From Lineus longissimus (taxonomy: Eukaryota > Nemertea > Pilidiophora > Heteronemertea > Lineidae): a DNA stretch of 64,000 nucleotides. This document shows positions 26,215-39,558 of the stretch, piece by piece. The position numbers were made by a program, and so were the translations under genes. The notes below the pieces were generated by a model. That model searched no databases and was not told where the DNA came from. It saw nothing but the letters and a program-made list of their open reading frames with translations. The stretch lies in NCBI RefSeq assembly GCF_910592395.1, contig NC_088314.1, positions 618,001 to 682,000 on the forward strand. The letters are read 5' to 3'. Position 1 is the stretch's first letter. Each line of letters opens with the position of its first letter.

Positions 26215-28932
26215 TAGGCAGCGTTTTGGTTCCACAAGCTTGAGGCATTTGATAGCATCGACATATCTGTACCATACAGGACACACAAAATGACGCGTTT
26301 CAGCTTGGGCTAATAATAGGGTTGCATGATCTGGGGTGATGTCTATATCCATTATAAGCAGTATGTGAGGAAAACTTGAAAGAAAAAAGCATTACCTTCA
26401 CCAGCTCAAGCTAACTTAAAAGCACTCAATGTGGAATGGAGAATGGAAGTGAGAAAAAAAGTTCAGTCGGCTTGATTATTTTATCTTAGATTGAATGTGA
26501 TTCGATGAATCGAGGAAATAGACAAAAATGAAAGAAAAATAATGATAATGTAAAAGCACGCGATCTTTGGCGATGGAATGATAGAAAGTGCATTATTGGA
26601 CATGACAAGCTAAGCATTTGCGCAGTGGGATACAACAATGATGAGTCGCTTAAAAGTTTGTTCGTTAGGGAAAGTAAGGTAAAAGTGGGAGCCAGCTCGA
26701 GAGAAAGCATGCCGCTGTTTCAACTCAAAGTCTCGAGTAAACGGAGATATCACAGGGCAGAAAGCTTCCCAGCTTTCCCCACGTTCACCTTATAGAGCAT
26801 CCACGCTTTGATAGTGGCGTATTGTGTTAGATGAGAAGGTCACGTCTGTGATCCGTTGATTTTTATACATTTCTAGCAAAAAAGGCACCATTCCACTGTA
26901 ATCTGCTACGACTTTGATCCCAATCAATTGTCGATGGATTCAGTGAGAATGGGCATCGATTTGCAGCCAGTTGTTTTGAAATGCGAAGAACGTTTGTCGA
27001 GAAATTCGAGAAGGATCTGTTATGACCTTCAGGAGTCGGAGGAACCAGCTTGACGTTTACACTATGGGTTTTTCGATAGATTTTGTTTTGCTGAAGTTGT
27101 CATTCCTGCCCCATGGGTTTGACCTAAGGGCAACTTGACCCGAGAATGAGGACGTTTCTACAGTGAGATAGCGTATGACTTTAGCTTTATCATTAGATCT
27201 TAGGACTGGTCGACTACTTCGACAAGACGACGTTTTCACCATTCTCTCCGAGTGGCATCATCTGATCGGTTTCTGTTTCATAGTAAAGGCAACATTGTCA
27301 ACATTAATCTTTCGGTCGCTTGTAGCTATGTCAACTAGGTTCTAATGATACTCTCCATAATTCGGATAGGGGTCTCTATAATTGAATTATCTCAACTGTT
27401 GGAGTGTGGTTCATTGACTGAACAGAGATTATGGCACGCAACGTGCACTTAAACTTCTACCAGCAGGATATTGTCACGGAATCACATTTACCCATAATGC
27501 GAACACATTAGAAACATACATTTCTCCAACCAACTCGGGCAAGTGAAGATCAAATTAATTCCACCTGAAGTTTCTTCATTCGCCAGTACATATACGTCAT
27601 CATTCCGTGCATCAATTCGTTGTCGAGTCATTTTACAGAATTTCGCATGGCATGTCCATATCAACCGATCCGTCGTTTCTATTTTCACTGCCTCTCCGTA
27701 GCGTCTAATTTCTCCATGATTTGATTACAGACGGAGAACCTGGTTTATATATCAGATTTGGCAATCTGAAACACGTCTACAATCCGCCTGGGAGGGAGGA
27801 TGACTCGATCGCATGTGGGTTCCTGTTCTGTAAATACTGCTTCCAATAACTGGGAGAAACCCTAATAATGTTAGTGTTATTGGTGTGGAACCTGAGCTAT
27901 AGATAGAAGCCGTGGTGTAGAAGGCTGGCCAGAGTGGCCGAACACAAACATCGTATTGCACCCTGAAGAAATAGTTTCTCACCTTTCTTCTCTGTTGGTG
28001 CAATGGAGCCGATCTTGTAATGATACCATCTACAGTGTAAGAAAGAGCGGCCTTTCGAACTTATGGTATTGGTTTACATGATTTCCCTTACTTTTTGCCT
28101 GGTGTTTTGTTTTTGCTTCAAATTCCATAACCTTACCTTGGAAGTTGGGTTATGAAACCAGACGAAACCGCAGTCATATGACGCGAGTCCGCGGCCAGGA
28201 ATCCCATACCTCAAACGCCTGGACAAAACTAAGGTCATACGGAGACTATACTCAACCCATTAGTAATATCCGTGATCTTAGGTCCCTGTAATATAAAGGG
28301 TCATTAGACAGCTTCCAGCTGAGTTACGTCCATTAGATCTTAAATATAAACAGGTCCTATATCTTGCTGGCTTCATCACCCCCTTTATTCGAGACACATC
28401 ATTGATGTCCAAACCAAAGCATTCGTTTGTGATGTACATGATAGCTTTTAACGCCTCCAATGTTCTCTCATTATGAAGAGCCGACGAGTTAAAATATCGT
28501 CTAATGAAGTGAACTGACGGTTATTGCAGCTGTCCTTTGCTAATGGTACAATAACTTTAAGAATAATGAAAACGCGGGCACAATCCTGTACTGTTTTTAG
28601 AACCAGCTATACAAATATTGGGGCAAAGTCTGGTCTGAAACGACTTGATGATGCCAAAGGCGAAAATCTATTTTTGGAGTGGAATTAAATTTGATCATTT
28701 AACCGTGTAAAGTTGAACATAAGGGATGTTAGTTCCATGAGCTGCATAGCTCACGCTGTGAATTTGCTTCTTTGTACTCATATCAAACCGTAGGAGGACA
28801 AGTCTATGATTCGATGCATACAGCTGGATCACTTCTGGTTTCAACAGGGAAAGAGTTTACGGGGTACAGCCGAGTTGTACAACTAAATCAAATAGACGTC
28901 CACTACCGTCCTTCCACTGCTGCACGGACAAT
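26215..28932. other. Intergenic or intronic DNA, no gene recognised
   Basis: No gene or RNA is recognised in this 2.7 kb. Short minus-strand open frames at 26,486, 27,057, 27,488 and 27,752 show no family features. Confidence 0.5.
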
Positions 28933-29420
28933 CTCTAACGATACACCCAAACATAGCTCTGTCTTCGACAGGTGAAACACCTACTCCATCGTTTGAATCT
29001 ATGTTCATTTGGTTGGCTAGGTCGTGGACAGTGACTGCTCCTGCCCAATCAGATAGCAACCTAACACTTTGCGCAGTAAATCTCTAACAGCACGCCCTCA
29101 AATGTCCTTTTTTAGACACGTGAAACACATGGCTGACCATGTTCGTCTCCGGTATCGCCTACATGCATCCGATTACAGCAAACTTACTTATTGCGCAGAT
29201 AACCTCTAACTGTAGGCTACACCTTCAAATGGCCTTGTTTCAGGCAGGTGAAACACCCGATATCTAGCAGTGCGCCCCAACATGTTCTTGTCACAGACAT
29301 TTGAAACACAAACTCGTTTAATTCTGACTATTTCACCAGGCTGACCATACTCGTGCTCAGTATCACATATCAGATTACAGCAGCCTAACTCTTTTAGCGG
29401 AGAATCCTGTGGGAGGCAAA
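28933..29420 (+). repeat. Degenerate tandem repeat, about 120-150 bp units
   Basis: A motif running CTCTAAC, then a C-rich centre with CTCAAATG, then AGACAGGTGAAACAC, recurs at 28,933-28,981, 29,082-29,129, 29,204-29,257 and, weaker, 29,261-29,311. Between the motifs a second shared block appears: CAGATTACAGCA-CCTAAC followed by TTGCGCAG just before CTCTAAC, and GGCTGACCAT after GTGAAACAC. Together they imply an old tandem array of three to four units with strong divergence. No coding function is visible. Confidence 0.6.
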
Positions 29421-31064
29421 CCACATCAAATAGCGGAGTTAATCCGCCTGAGCGAAGGGATTATTGACTCACTTGTGGGAGTTCGATGCTGGACTGTTGG
29501 AATTAACAGTAACGGGCTACTCGTTTGATATGTTTGTTTGCGGTGATATGCTGTCAATGTTCAATAACTAAGAAGAAGAACAAGGGTGAAGTGCATGCAG
29601 ACTCAAGTTGGCAATTCGAACTACATGTACATGTATGTTCTCATTGGCAATAACCGTCGAGGAACACAAATAAGAAGAATCAGGCAAACAATTTCAGTTC
29701 TTTCCTGCCATACTGTCCGACAGGTCTCGCGCTGGAGAAGTCCTGGACGTCCTGTGCGTATCAATTACCTCTTCGTTCACGTTGGCTCTTGTCCATTCCT
29801 TCCACGTTGAAACATTTATCGGCCCATCTCCAAGGCCATCCTCCACTTATCTCTTGACTATAGAATTATGAGATTATTCCTAACGATTAAAATGAAATGC
29901 CAAATCTTATCTGCAAGGAAGAGTTGTCGCGAGGGTGGAACAGGGAGATGCTACGTGCGATAGTGGCGGAGACTTTCAACGTATTTCCGCATCTTATTAA
30001 AAGTGTCCTGTATCTGACCGGGATCAAAAACCCATATATAGTAGCCTGGACTAAAAAGGATACAATTGTGCGAGCATCATCAAAGGTTTAGCTACACCAG
30101 AGCTGTAAATGTCAACAAAGTGCCAGTGTGACGTAAATTAAACCTTCAGGTAAACCAAGGCAATGTCAAGGGTAAACTGTGACCCATTTTCCTTGTATTC
30201 GTGTTATTTTAAGGCCTGTTTGGTCCCTTAAGTCCTATCATTCTCCGTTAGCAAAACAGTAGTTGCCATCACGACGATGACGGTATTGCTCCTTGGTTTC
30301 CTTGACGTAGTGAGTTATTTCGAACTGGTGGCTGATGCAGATCATGGCCATATTTCTAAGCATTTGCTGTTGCTTTGACCAAACATAGGCCAGGCGACAA
30401 GGACCTTTCCGTCTCGGTGTTTTTCTGAGACGTGACCGTTACTCTCGGTATCCATATGGGCCAGCCAGTGCATAAGGGTAGACGCAGAATGTTCATTACA
30501 AACGTATGGTTTGTTGAAGGCCAATGTCCGATGCTTGTCTATCTTGCTGCCAAGCCCTCACAGACGAACCCAATTACACAAGGACATTGCCACTTTTCAT
30601 AATGATCCGCAAGGTCAGTGTTTCAGTCGATGTTCTTGTATAGTGACAAATTGATAGATATATGATCCTCGTCATCTTTAATGCATAATGCATTGAGACC
30701 AATCGCTTTAACTTCTAGCGCCCCGATTACCCTTACTCCTATGAATCGCGTTAACGATTCCGCAGGTGAGCCTGCAACCCACTCACCTACTTCTCAATGA
30801 TGGCCGATACCGAAATCTTCGATTTTGTCCTCTGGCTTTGACTGCGATGATTGTGATGTTGATATAAGATGACGTTTTTCCTCTGATCTTTGATAGTGTA
30901 TCGGGATTTGATCCGGTTTATAGTGGATGATTGCTAGATAATAGATGATTTGCCTTTACCTCCATCTTATACTGCTATCAATCGGACCTCATGAGATGGG
31001 TACATAGCGAGTGCATCCGGGGGCGACACCCGGGTTTCAGGGAGTGACTTCCGATTGGACTTTC
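29421..31064. other. Intergenic or intronic DNA, no gene recognised
   Basis: No gene recognised. It contains a short hairpin GAATCG-CGTTAA-CGATTC near 30,744. Short open frames here have no family features. Confidence 0.5.
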
Positions 31065-31208
31065 TTGTTGCCAGAGCTCAGTTATTTATTGTTGCCAGAG
31101 CTCAGTTATTTATTGTTGCCAGAGCTCAGTTATTTATTGTTGCCAGAGCTCAGTTATTTATTGTTGCGAGAGCTCAGTTATTTATTGTTGCCAGAGCTCA
31201 GTTATTTA
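31065..31208 (+). repeat. Minisatellite: six copies of a 24-bp unit
   Basis: Six head-to-tail copies each begin TTGTTGCCAGAGCTCAG and end TTATTTA. Only one internal substitution is seen (GCC to GCG in copy 5). Because 24 is a multiple of three, one forward frame (31,011-31,226) translates it as an eight-residue repeat, LLPELSYL, within a 71-codon open frame. The frame ends just after the array and has no signal of a known family. Near-perfect identity suggests recent expansion. Confidence 0.95.
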
Positions 31209-34200
31209 ATGCAATTTGATGATTAAATTATTCACTCTAATTAATGAAAAATACCAAAGATGTTCTAGGCATTCGCTCCAGAGTCGCCAGTCAGTTAATG
31301 GTCATTTTCACGTCTTGACTAAGATCTTGTGACGGAACATATTTTCGAACTTCAATGTTCAGTTTGTCGAGCATCTAATGCGACATGCCGCCTCTTACAC
31401 TCTGTCTGATGGAAAGTTCTACCATTGTATGGCAGCACTGAAGAAAACCACTTTACTAAATTGACGGACCTTTCTTGTCGCCCCATCTCTATCTACTAGT
31501 TGATATCATTCCTGTCTCAGGAAAGAAATGTCTCACTTTTACTGGTAGAACTTATGTGCTCTTCGCATACGTCAATATGGCAGTGCAAAAACACAAATAC
31601 AAAGTTGGCACCATCAAATTAATGAAATGCTCATCAGTGTATTGTGAAATAACAGGTTTTAAAGGGCATCACTGAGAACGTCACCACACTCCGGCCTAGT
31701 GATATTTGCCACAGGAGCCAAATGTCAGGATGATTTTTTGTGAGGATGTTCTGTTCCATCCGGTTCCTTCGCTATCATGGTATGACGCACTATTGACAGG
31801 AAGCGTTCATTAGATACCAGCATCCCCCTGGTGCAGTCGCGAAACACGCATTCCGATTTAATACCGCAACGACTAAATGGCTGCCGGAACGCTCCGCCGT
31901 GTCGGCAATTACCCCTTTCCTGCAAACGGACAGCCCTGTCGCGTTTGAGAGATAAGTGGTGTGGTGTGAAGAAAAACCGAGTATCCCCTGGCAGAGGATG
32001 CTCAAATTGTCTCGGCACTGCCAAGGGCATTCCCCAAGGTCGGTTTTTGGTTTGATTAGCAGGTACCGTTGGACATGTTAAACCGGAGCCGCCATGTCGA
32101 AAAGAGGCATAGTGGGTCAAGGTCATTTTTAGTGGTTTTAGTAAGGCTTTGGGGAGATAATTACAGCTCTTGTTAGTGGTTAGTTATGTCCTTGATCCAA
32201 GCTCTGAAGAAATTGATGAGCATTTCGAAAAATAACTCATGAAAGCGCTGCTACTCTTGACCTACTAAATAGAGATGCAAATGGGATTGTAAGGGCCTGT
32301 TACAAACATCTATTTTATAGCGGATGTTCGTGCCGAGAGTGAAAGGATGAAATCTGCAAAGACTCTTAGCTACCACGGAATTGGTTTTTGTCATTGCGAC
32401 GTCTTCTTATCGTGTGTAATAGGACATCACACATGGGATAGTAGCAGTTGGCGGCGTTTATATATTGCTTTCAATTATCGCAGTCGGCAATTATTGCATG
32501 ACGAGAAAAAGGCCCATATTACTAACGTGATGAACGACTCTATCCGTTTGGAGTAGGCAGAGGAAAGGTATGATGAAGCATCAGATGCGAGTACCTGGAT
32601 TGATAACCTTCTCTGACTGGGTCGAGTGCCGCCTTGAAGAAAAAGTTGAGAAGAAATCAGTTCTGATTATGGAGCTTGAGGTTTGTAAGGCTTATAGGTT
32701 TAATGCTTTGAAGTGGATGGCATGAATGCAACAGTTCCGGTGCTTGTATCGACTATCTGTTTTAGTTACTGTAAAGTATGAGTCAGTGGCGTCATGGCTA
32801 AGTTAGAAAAGAGTCCACAAGAATAACAAGCTAGGTGGAGGAGAGGGTATGCTAATGTACTTTGCTACATGTTGAGCACACGAGTAATGCAGCCGGGGGC
32901 GGTAGCAGTTGGTAACAAAGAAATGTCGCCCTGATTTGCTGAACCGCGCTTGCCCTCGAGGCTACTTGAGGTCAATAACCCCCGATGTAACTAAACCTCC
33001 TACAAAGGTAGAGCACGATGCCAATCATACCTTTCCACGGATGTTTCCTCAAGAAGCATGATGACAGGAACAATTTCATAAACTGATTTCTTTCGCTCAG
33101 TCAAGTTCGAATTGCGCAAAGACGAATGGAATGTCTGATATGATTGATTTGAATCCAATTATCGAGGAGCGAAATAATAAAGCCAATTCAATTATTTTAT
33201 GATTTGTCGTCTACAAAAAAGACCTTTGATTTGGTTCGGATTCACGGATAGCAATATGTTTGATTTATTGTCCTTGGCTAGTTGTCAAGGCTGCTCTCAA
33301 TCTTTGTAGGGGCTGTCATGGCCATTCCATTGACAGAAACAGCTAGTAGTCGTGTTTCCACCTTTTTCATGCCTTTTGGAATCTATATTGCCCTTTGGAA
33401 TGAATGATGAGCGCTCTTCTGTCGTTAAAGACCATGATGAATGTTATCAAGTGCGTATAAAGGTCTTTATACATACTTGATGTCATGTATGGTTGGTGTA
33501 GCTATATTCTAAGATGATTTTCTCGATCATCAGAACATTTGGAAGTGATCTTCATGCGCTTGAAAAGTATAAACACTCAAAAGCCATGCCCAGTAAGGTT
33601 CTCTTAGACCATGCTCCTGCGGAAGAATGAACAGGAACGGGAAAGCACACAAACATGACTTCCATTGCCTGATGAGTACACACGACCTTCGATTCGTCTT
33701 TGTCTTCGACAGGCTGCGGTGAAAATGGCATTGCATATTCCTTACCTAGCCCACTTCACTGAGGTCAGCAAGTACCCAGTGAAGGGCTTTGAAGCTCATT
33801 TTGGATCACAGATCACCTCTTGTGGCACGACGGCTCCTTCAACCCAAACGCTGTGTCCTTTTACGATATAACACGCCCAATGACAATGTCGGTATCCTGA
33901 TGACATTGATTTGCCATCCTCGCGTGGCATGTGGCTGTCGAAGTCAGTCATCCCTGTAACACTTATCAAACGCTTGGGCGATCATGGAGTGAGAAACTGG
34001 GGGAGAACACGGATTCTGATGGGGTAGCATGACATGAATAGCCTCATGGGATCGTCATTTAGCAGCCAATAGGATGAAAAAATTACAGCTGACAAATATT
34101 TGGTTTGATTAGCTGGAATGATTGCACTCGTGTTTGATTGGCGCGAGTGTGAACCGATGACCTGTGTTGAAAAAGAGGAGCAGGGGCTATGGGCAGTTGA

Positions 34201-35617
34201 GGGTAAAGTCTCAGCTGAAAACAGCACATTTATAAGCCAAGATATAAGACATTAGATGCATAAGATAGAAATGCCATGTACAATGTACACGAAGTCTCAC
34301 TATCATTGTCATAAGTTCAATGTGACTCAATCACAGTCGCACCTTTAGCTGTTCTTTATCATAGTATCTTCATCAGAAGCTATTAGTTGGATTGTTATGG
34401 CCATAAACGGCTGATGTGATAGCAGTGCCGACGATCACCTTGCTTTACTGACACCATTCAGCTCTGTTTAAGAGTCAACAGAAACTCCGGTTTTTCGTGG
34501 ATGCTGTGCAAGTATTGTCTGTCGTACATTTTATCTCAGTTTCCTTGTCGAACTGTGACCATCAATCGATGCATTTCCTCAATATGTTTAAGCGGCGAAT
34601 TTTAATTCGTTCTACGTTTAATGAAATAGAACCCCATATAATGTGACTATCAAGAAATCACCGCCACCACATTTCACTGTAACCTGAATATAGACAGCCC
34701 CTTTGAGCAACAGCAAACGTTATCATAACAATACCAAGTCGCAGAATCGGCAAAATACCTCATAAAATACACGATGCAAATAGCTATGTTGGCTTCGTAG
34801 ATTAGAGTCTACTCTGTTCGCAAACGTGAGCTCAAAGGAACTGAACAATGGACACAATCCGCCTTCTGCTGGTACCGGTAGTAAGACATTGATAAAAATC
34901 ACAACAGTTATTTCTATGGCTACAGTACCCTAAGCTAATTTCTTGGATGACGAATACTAACCAGCGAGAAATCTCGGCTCTCTAGCTCAATGTAAGAATA
35001 TCTTCTATGCAGCATCTGAGATTCTACAAATCTCACTGTGTGGTGAGATGATGTTGGTCATTATCATTACTTTGAGTTTTTAATATCCCAACCCATCGCT
35101 TTATTGTTAGTTTTTACCATACCATACCACCGTATTGACATTATTTTGTATAGTCCACTTTGTAGCCTACCAAGCTTCACGATATCAGAAGCTCAATGCT
35201 ACCCTATGATATCATGTCGCAAGGACCAATAACCGGCCCAAAATGATTTTGGCTCAAACCATTCTCCAGGCAGATCTTGTGATCTACTCCACGAATCGTG
35301 AATTTAGCGGCCTGTGTTTACAAACTACGACTCTCTACGTCGTTAAGCTGCTGCAAGTTTAGACGATGTTTTCTTTTTCCCTTCGTTCGTCTTCCTGCAT
35401 TCATGCTTGTGATCAATGGACGATCAGAGACATTCATCAAATGACCTTCAGCCCATTGACGTGGGTAACCGCTCCGCGAATGCCGCAATGCGATGCTCTT
35501 TGTGACATGCATACGGTCATCCCCAGGGATAATATATCAGAGATAGTAAAAAGATGATCATGCTGTGGTTGTTGATTGTAAAGAAAGGCTTGTTGAGTTG
35601 AAGATTCTGTCATCGCT
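31209..35617. other. Intergenic or intronic DNA, no gene recognised
   Basis: No gene recognised. The block 31,725-32,126 is open for 133 codons on the minus strand and also open on the plus strand. It looks more GC-rich than its surroundings but shows no motif I recognise, and could be an old repeat or part of an exon. The remainder is AT-rich unique sequence. Confidence 0.45.
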
Positions 35618-35871
35618 GTGTCTATTGTTAGTAAAACGAGGAACAATGATAAATCAGATGTCCTGAGTACGCACCGACAAAACAAGTTGGAAGGATCGTT
35701 TCATATTTCATCTCGGCTTTCCCGTTCCAGTTCATTCTTTCTTAGAAGCATGGTCTTCGAAAACCTTACTAGACTTGTCTTTCAGGCGTTCACTCTTTTC
35801 AGACGCATGAAAACCTCTTCCAAATATTCTGAGGATCCGAAAAATGGCTATAAGGCAGTGATTCCAGATGA

Positions 35872-36147
35872 CATCGATGGTCACCTCAAGACTTCCCTGA
35901 GATTCGTCCTTTGGTGGGAATCGGCACCAACTGTCCTAATCCCATGTATCATTACCTCGAACACCTTAAAGACGCTATCTACCCAAGATACACTGACAAG
36001 GGGATCATGTTGGGTGATGAATGGCCGCTGACTGTCAAAGAACGATTCGGAGCCTTGTTACTACGGCAGGTGTGCAATTTCGATCAAGATTTGATCGACG
36101 CAGACGTGCTTGTTGGTACTTCTTTGATACCAGTTTGGTTGGAATGA
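35872..36147 (+). CDS. Possible coding fragment, unidentified (uncertain)
   Basis: An open frame without an internal stop runs about 91 codons from just after a TGA at 35,869-35,871 to a TGA at 36,145-36,147. It reads more like a globular protein than any other frame here: mixed charged and hydrophobic residues, segments VGIGTNCPNP, YPRYTDKGIM, KERFGALLLRQVC and ADVLVGTSLIPVWLE, and no low-complexity runs. There is no ATG at its start. The frame upstream (35,618-36,031, another phase) is also open, so a frameshift or an exon boundary near 35,870-35,900 is possible. The NCPNP motif distantly recalls the metal-binding Cys region of homocysteine S-methyltransferases, but the rest does not follow that family, so I do not assign it. 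It may be a last exon, a pseudogene piece or chance. Confidence 0.2.
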   Translation, partial: HRWSPQDFPEIRPLVGIGTNCPNPMYHYLEHLKDAIYPRYTDKGIMLGDEWPLTVKERFGALLLRQVCNFDQDLIDADVLVGTSLIPVWLE

Positions 36148-36261
36148 CTGTGATACATTGCAAACCCTTTGTGTTTTTATCCCCTTGCCATTTCTTGCCT
36201 CCTTCATAACTTCGTCTAATCTGGAAAGAGTTTAGAAGACTTAATAGTGACACCAATGGCA

Positions 36262-36290
36262 CCAACAACAACAACAACAACAGCAGCAGC
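36262..36290 (+). repeat. CAA/CAG trinucleotide repeat
   Basis: About six CAA followed by three CAG triplets. On the other strand it yields a run of leucines inside an open frame, which explains that frame's apparent length. Confidence 0.9.
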
Positions 36291-36325
36291 GATTGTTTCG
36301 TTTGAAACGTATGAAATACCTCATC

Positions 36326-36341
36326 AGAGAGAGAGAGAGAG
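36326..36341 (+). repeat. AG dinucleotide repeat
   Basis: Eight copies of AG. Simple sequence. Confidence 0.9.
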
Positions 36342-37344
36342 GGATGCATGGCCATCTGGAGAATTAACCGTTCATTCCTGTGGTGATTAACTCGGGGCAT
36401 GATGCCATGTAGGAAACCCCCTTGGATGCCACATCCAACCACTGTCATTCTTAATTACCAATCACTGATGGAATTAATGGAGAATGGGAAGAATGTGTTT
36501 TCGTCTGATATGTCCTTGAGTAGACCGCGGTGTCGAACCCAAGACGGAAACTTCCCTTTAAGTGGTGAAGCGTGTGACTACTGGTCGTTCGTCATTGTCA
36601 TAGCGTTCTCGCTGGGAAAAAGGTTGATTCAAATCGAATGATTATCTGTATTTGATCTTAATCATATGCGGCTCTGGTTTACACCTGTCAGTTGACTTAA
36701 TTACTGATGGTATCGGGACCTATGTTTGTAGTAGCGAAACAGGTTTGCGCGACTGTAGACTCATTCGATCTTAAACACCCAGGGTATTCTCAAAGTCCCG
36801 CCCCATCTCCACCAGATGAACCAAGAGATGAAGCAAAACTCTCACTGGTTCCAACTACGCAATGCATGTCTTGTAATTAAAGTTGTCTTGCCCATCTTTA
36901 GAATCAAATGACTCGCAGCAGAGTCTTTCAATAAACGAGAAATGATATAAAGAAGGACATCGGGGATATTCTGTTCCGTGTGTGCCGTCGCTAAGATCCC
37001 AGCTCGCCCACTGTGAAAGAGTGGCCATTTGTGTGACAGGCTCGCAGGTTGACCACCTCACCCGAGGTCGCCCTCGGGCCTAACGCCACTAATGATGTCA
37101 ATGGGTTGTGTGCAGATCGGTGGTTAGCCTCACCCTGCACGTAATCAGACTGTGATTGGTTAGATACCGTCAGAATCTCGCCTATCTTCATTCATCCTAT
37201 ATACATCTGTTGAGAGGTAATTCTGAACAGCTCCCGTGGCAACAGTGCGGAATTTGTGATTATTGAAAAATACCAGTTGAGTAGTTGATCGGCACAACTG
37301 ATGACAGTCAACCTAGTGCTCGTTCTGTAGCACAGCTACTCTGG

Positions 37345-37502
37345 CCCAGAGCTAGAGAGAGAACCGAAATTGCCAGTATGGTGGCTGTGGACCGTCGATG
37401 CGAGTTCCAGTCGTTAAAAAAGTACAACTCCTCCCAGAGCTCGAGAGAGACTGGTAGCTGAGGACAAGCGACCCGAGTTGCAGTCCTCAAAAGAGTTCAC
37501 TA
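37345..37502 (+). repeat. Diverged tandem duplication, offset about 88 bp
   Basis: Copy 1 begins CCCAGAGCTAGAGAGAGA at 37,345 and copy 2 begins CCCAGAGCTCGAGAGAGACT at 37,433. Both go on to GTAT/TAGCTG-type sequence, then a GCGAGTTCCAGTC or CCGAGTTGCAGTC block, and end in an A-rich AAAA-AGT. The match is clear but interrupted by indels. No coding function visible. Confidence 0.6.
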
Positions 37503-39558
37503 ACCACTCTATGTTTTGAAATCGTATCTCCTGCCGTGACATTTTCCCAATGGTTCATTTGGATAGTCGTGTCCAAGTATACCACTGGAGAATCATCGAT
37601 GTTCCCTGTAAATTGAATTAAACAAATCTAATTTGACATCCAGGTAAATACGTTCAACAACTTAACTCAAGGCGTACGTTCGCTACTCAGTCAATCTTTT
37701 CATTTAGGGCCATTATCACGTCTGCACAACGTACGCTTTTTTTACTTCTCCAACCATACGAACCATCAGCGAATGCGAAAGGAAAAAGGTATTTCCATAC
37801 ATACGTGGATATACGCTATAAGGCCCTTCTACTTAAACATGAGCTAAGTATAGGGCTCAACAGCGCTGGCAATAAGACCTACAATTTCTTGTCGAATATC
37901 ATACGAAAAACGATCCATCCTGAAAGCTTCGGTCATATTTAGAATAATAACTATCCTCCCTCTTGCAGTCCACGAATAGAGAACTGATCGTTGCTTTTAT
38001 TATCTCTCCATTAAAAGCTTTGAAGTTGTCAACTTTGAAGGTATAAACTTGAGCATACCTTTAAGATTTCTTACAAAACCTGGTCAAAACTAACATAGCA
38101 AAACATAACCCCATGAAAATACCAAATGATCACGGCGGCTTGGCCAACACAGCATGTCATCAAACCGTGGTTTTGATATCAAATCCTACTCTCTCTCCGG
38201 TGTCCTTGTTGAAGTAAATACTGCTTTGAGACAACCGGAATCTGTCCTGATCGTGATCTCATTTCAAAGGGCGTCGTCTTACAGAAGGGCTGGGCTAGGA
38301 TGCCAGGAACAGTCTGATAAGCCAAAGCGTAATCACCGATTTGACTGGTTGTTTTTACTTCAGAGAAAATACGATTTAGTACCAATTATTGTCATCGTCA
38401 TTGTCTTTTGCCTCTAATACGGTAAAGAGAAGTTCCATTTAGTGTATTGCCCTTTTTTATGGATTCCCCTGCTGGAATTATAGTTCAGATGCCGCAGTGA
38501 ACGAACTTGGCCAAGCTCTGGCAAGATGAGGCTTTTTAGCCAGCTTGAACAGTAGTCCTGCAGAATGATGTTTTCCAAACAAACATTTCAAAGTTTGCAT
38601 ACATGTATTATACTGTACGTGATGTGCGCAAATGTATGCATTGCTACAAGCCAGATAAACTTACCATCAAAGGATAGATAGATGTACGGAGACTATGAAG
38701 TTGGCTTTCCGGCAGAAAAAAATGGTACAAGGAACAAAATATGAAGGAAATGAGCGCTGACAGCGGGCCTCATTCATGTAATGGCGTTGTTACGTGCCTC
38801 ACAGTAAGGGAACTTCCGACCATTGACTCGACAAATAGCACACTCAGTGTAAGGAGGTGCGCTCCGCTTCTAATGAGACACGATTAAGACCGTTGGAGAT
38901 ACAAAAGTCATTTTTAGTCACAGAAAACCAGGAACATTAAAGAAAAACGATACGCCTACGATTGGCAGGGGCTAGTTTTTCCGGTGTGGTGGTTCAAAGG
39001 AAGCCTGTCGTGAATCATTCACAACTCGCCGAACTTATTTCTTCCTTCTTAACCATAGGTGGTTCTCTGGCAGAAAAGGTCTTCCTCCCTTCAGGTGAAA
39101 GCTTACACCAGCCTCGCCACAAGCTTTCCCTTCCCTAATGTGTCAAACTGAAATGTATTTTCAAAGCCAAAATTTTTTGGGAGCCGTTGATGTTTCTTCA
39201 AGATTTTGAGCAGAAAAAACAAGTGAAAAAAATATTTGGCTTTGCATGTTCAGAACCGTGTAAAACAAATTTGAGAGACCGGTTTTCGAAACCACGTTCT
39301 CAACATACTTCCAAAACAACCTTTAAAATGCTCGTCTTTGGTGACACCCTGCTTCTGAGTCATGGTCGATGTTGATGAGAAAATTACCGATAATTAGAAA
39401 ATGTTGCTGTAATTTTTGTGTCAACCTCGAAGAGCATCCGCTTATCAGACTCAAGCTTGATCGCTACCGGAAGTATCCTTATATACATGTATCCAGAAGT
39501 ATTAGGGTAGCAGGAAGGGTTGGGCGTTTGTGGTTTCTGAGTCTGAGGGGGTTGGTGT
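37503..39558. other. Intergenic or intronic DNA, no gene recognised
   Basis: No gene recognised. Overlapping open frames on opposite strands at 38,154-38,417 look like chance. Short inverted arms GCATACAT/ATGTATGC lie around 38,596-38,640. Confidence 0.5.

Larger units (their letters stand above)
36148..37344. other. Non-coding stretch with microsatellites and a weak tRNA-like repeat
   Basis: It holds an ACA/GCA-type trinucleotide run at about 36,262-36,290 and an AG run at 36,326-36,341. On the minus strand at about 36,525-36,600 there is a B-box match GGGTTCGACACC with CGACCAGTAGTCACACGC about 40-60 nt upstream, which could be an old tRNA-derived SINE fragment. No gene is recognised. Confidence 0.4.

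Noticed and set aside
31725-32126. 133-codon minus-strand frame in a seemingly GC-richer block
   Set aside because: The opposite strand is open too, no motif is recognised, and no splice or start context supports it. It may be an old repeat.
36035-36448. 137-codon minus-strand frame with a poly-leucine run
   Set aside because: The leucines come from a CAA/CAG microsatellite, and the rest lies opposite the more plausible plus-strand frame.
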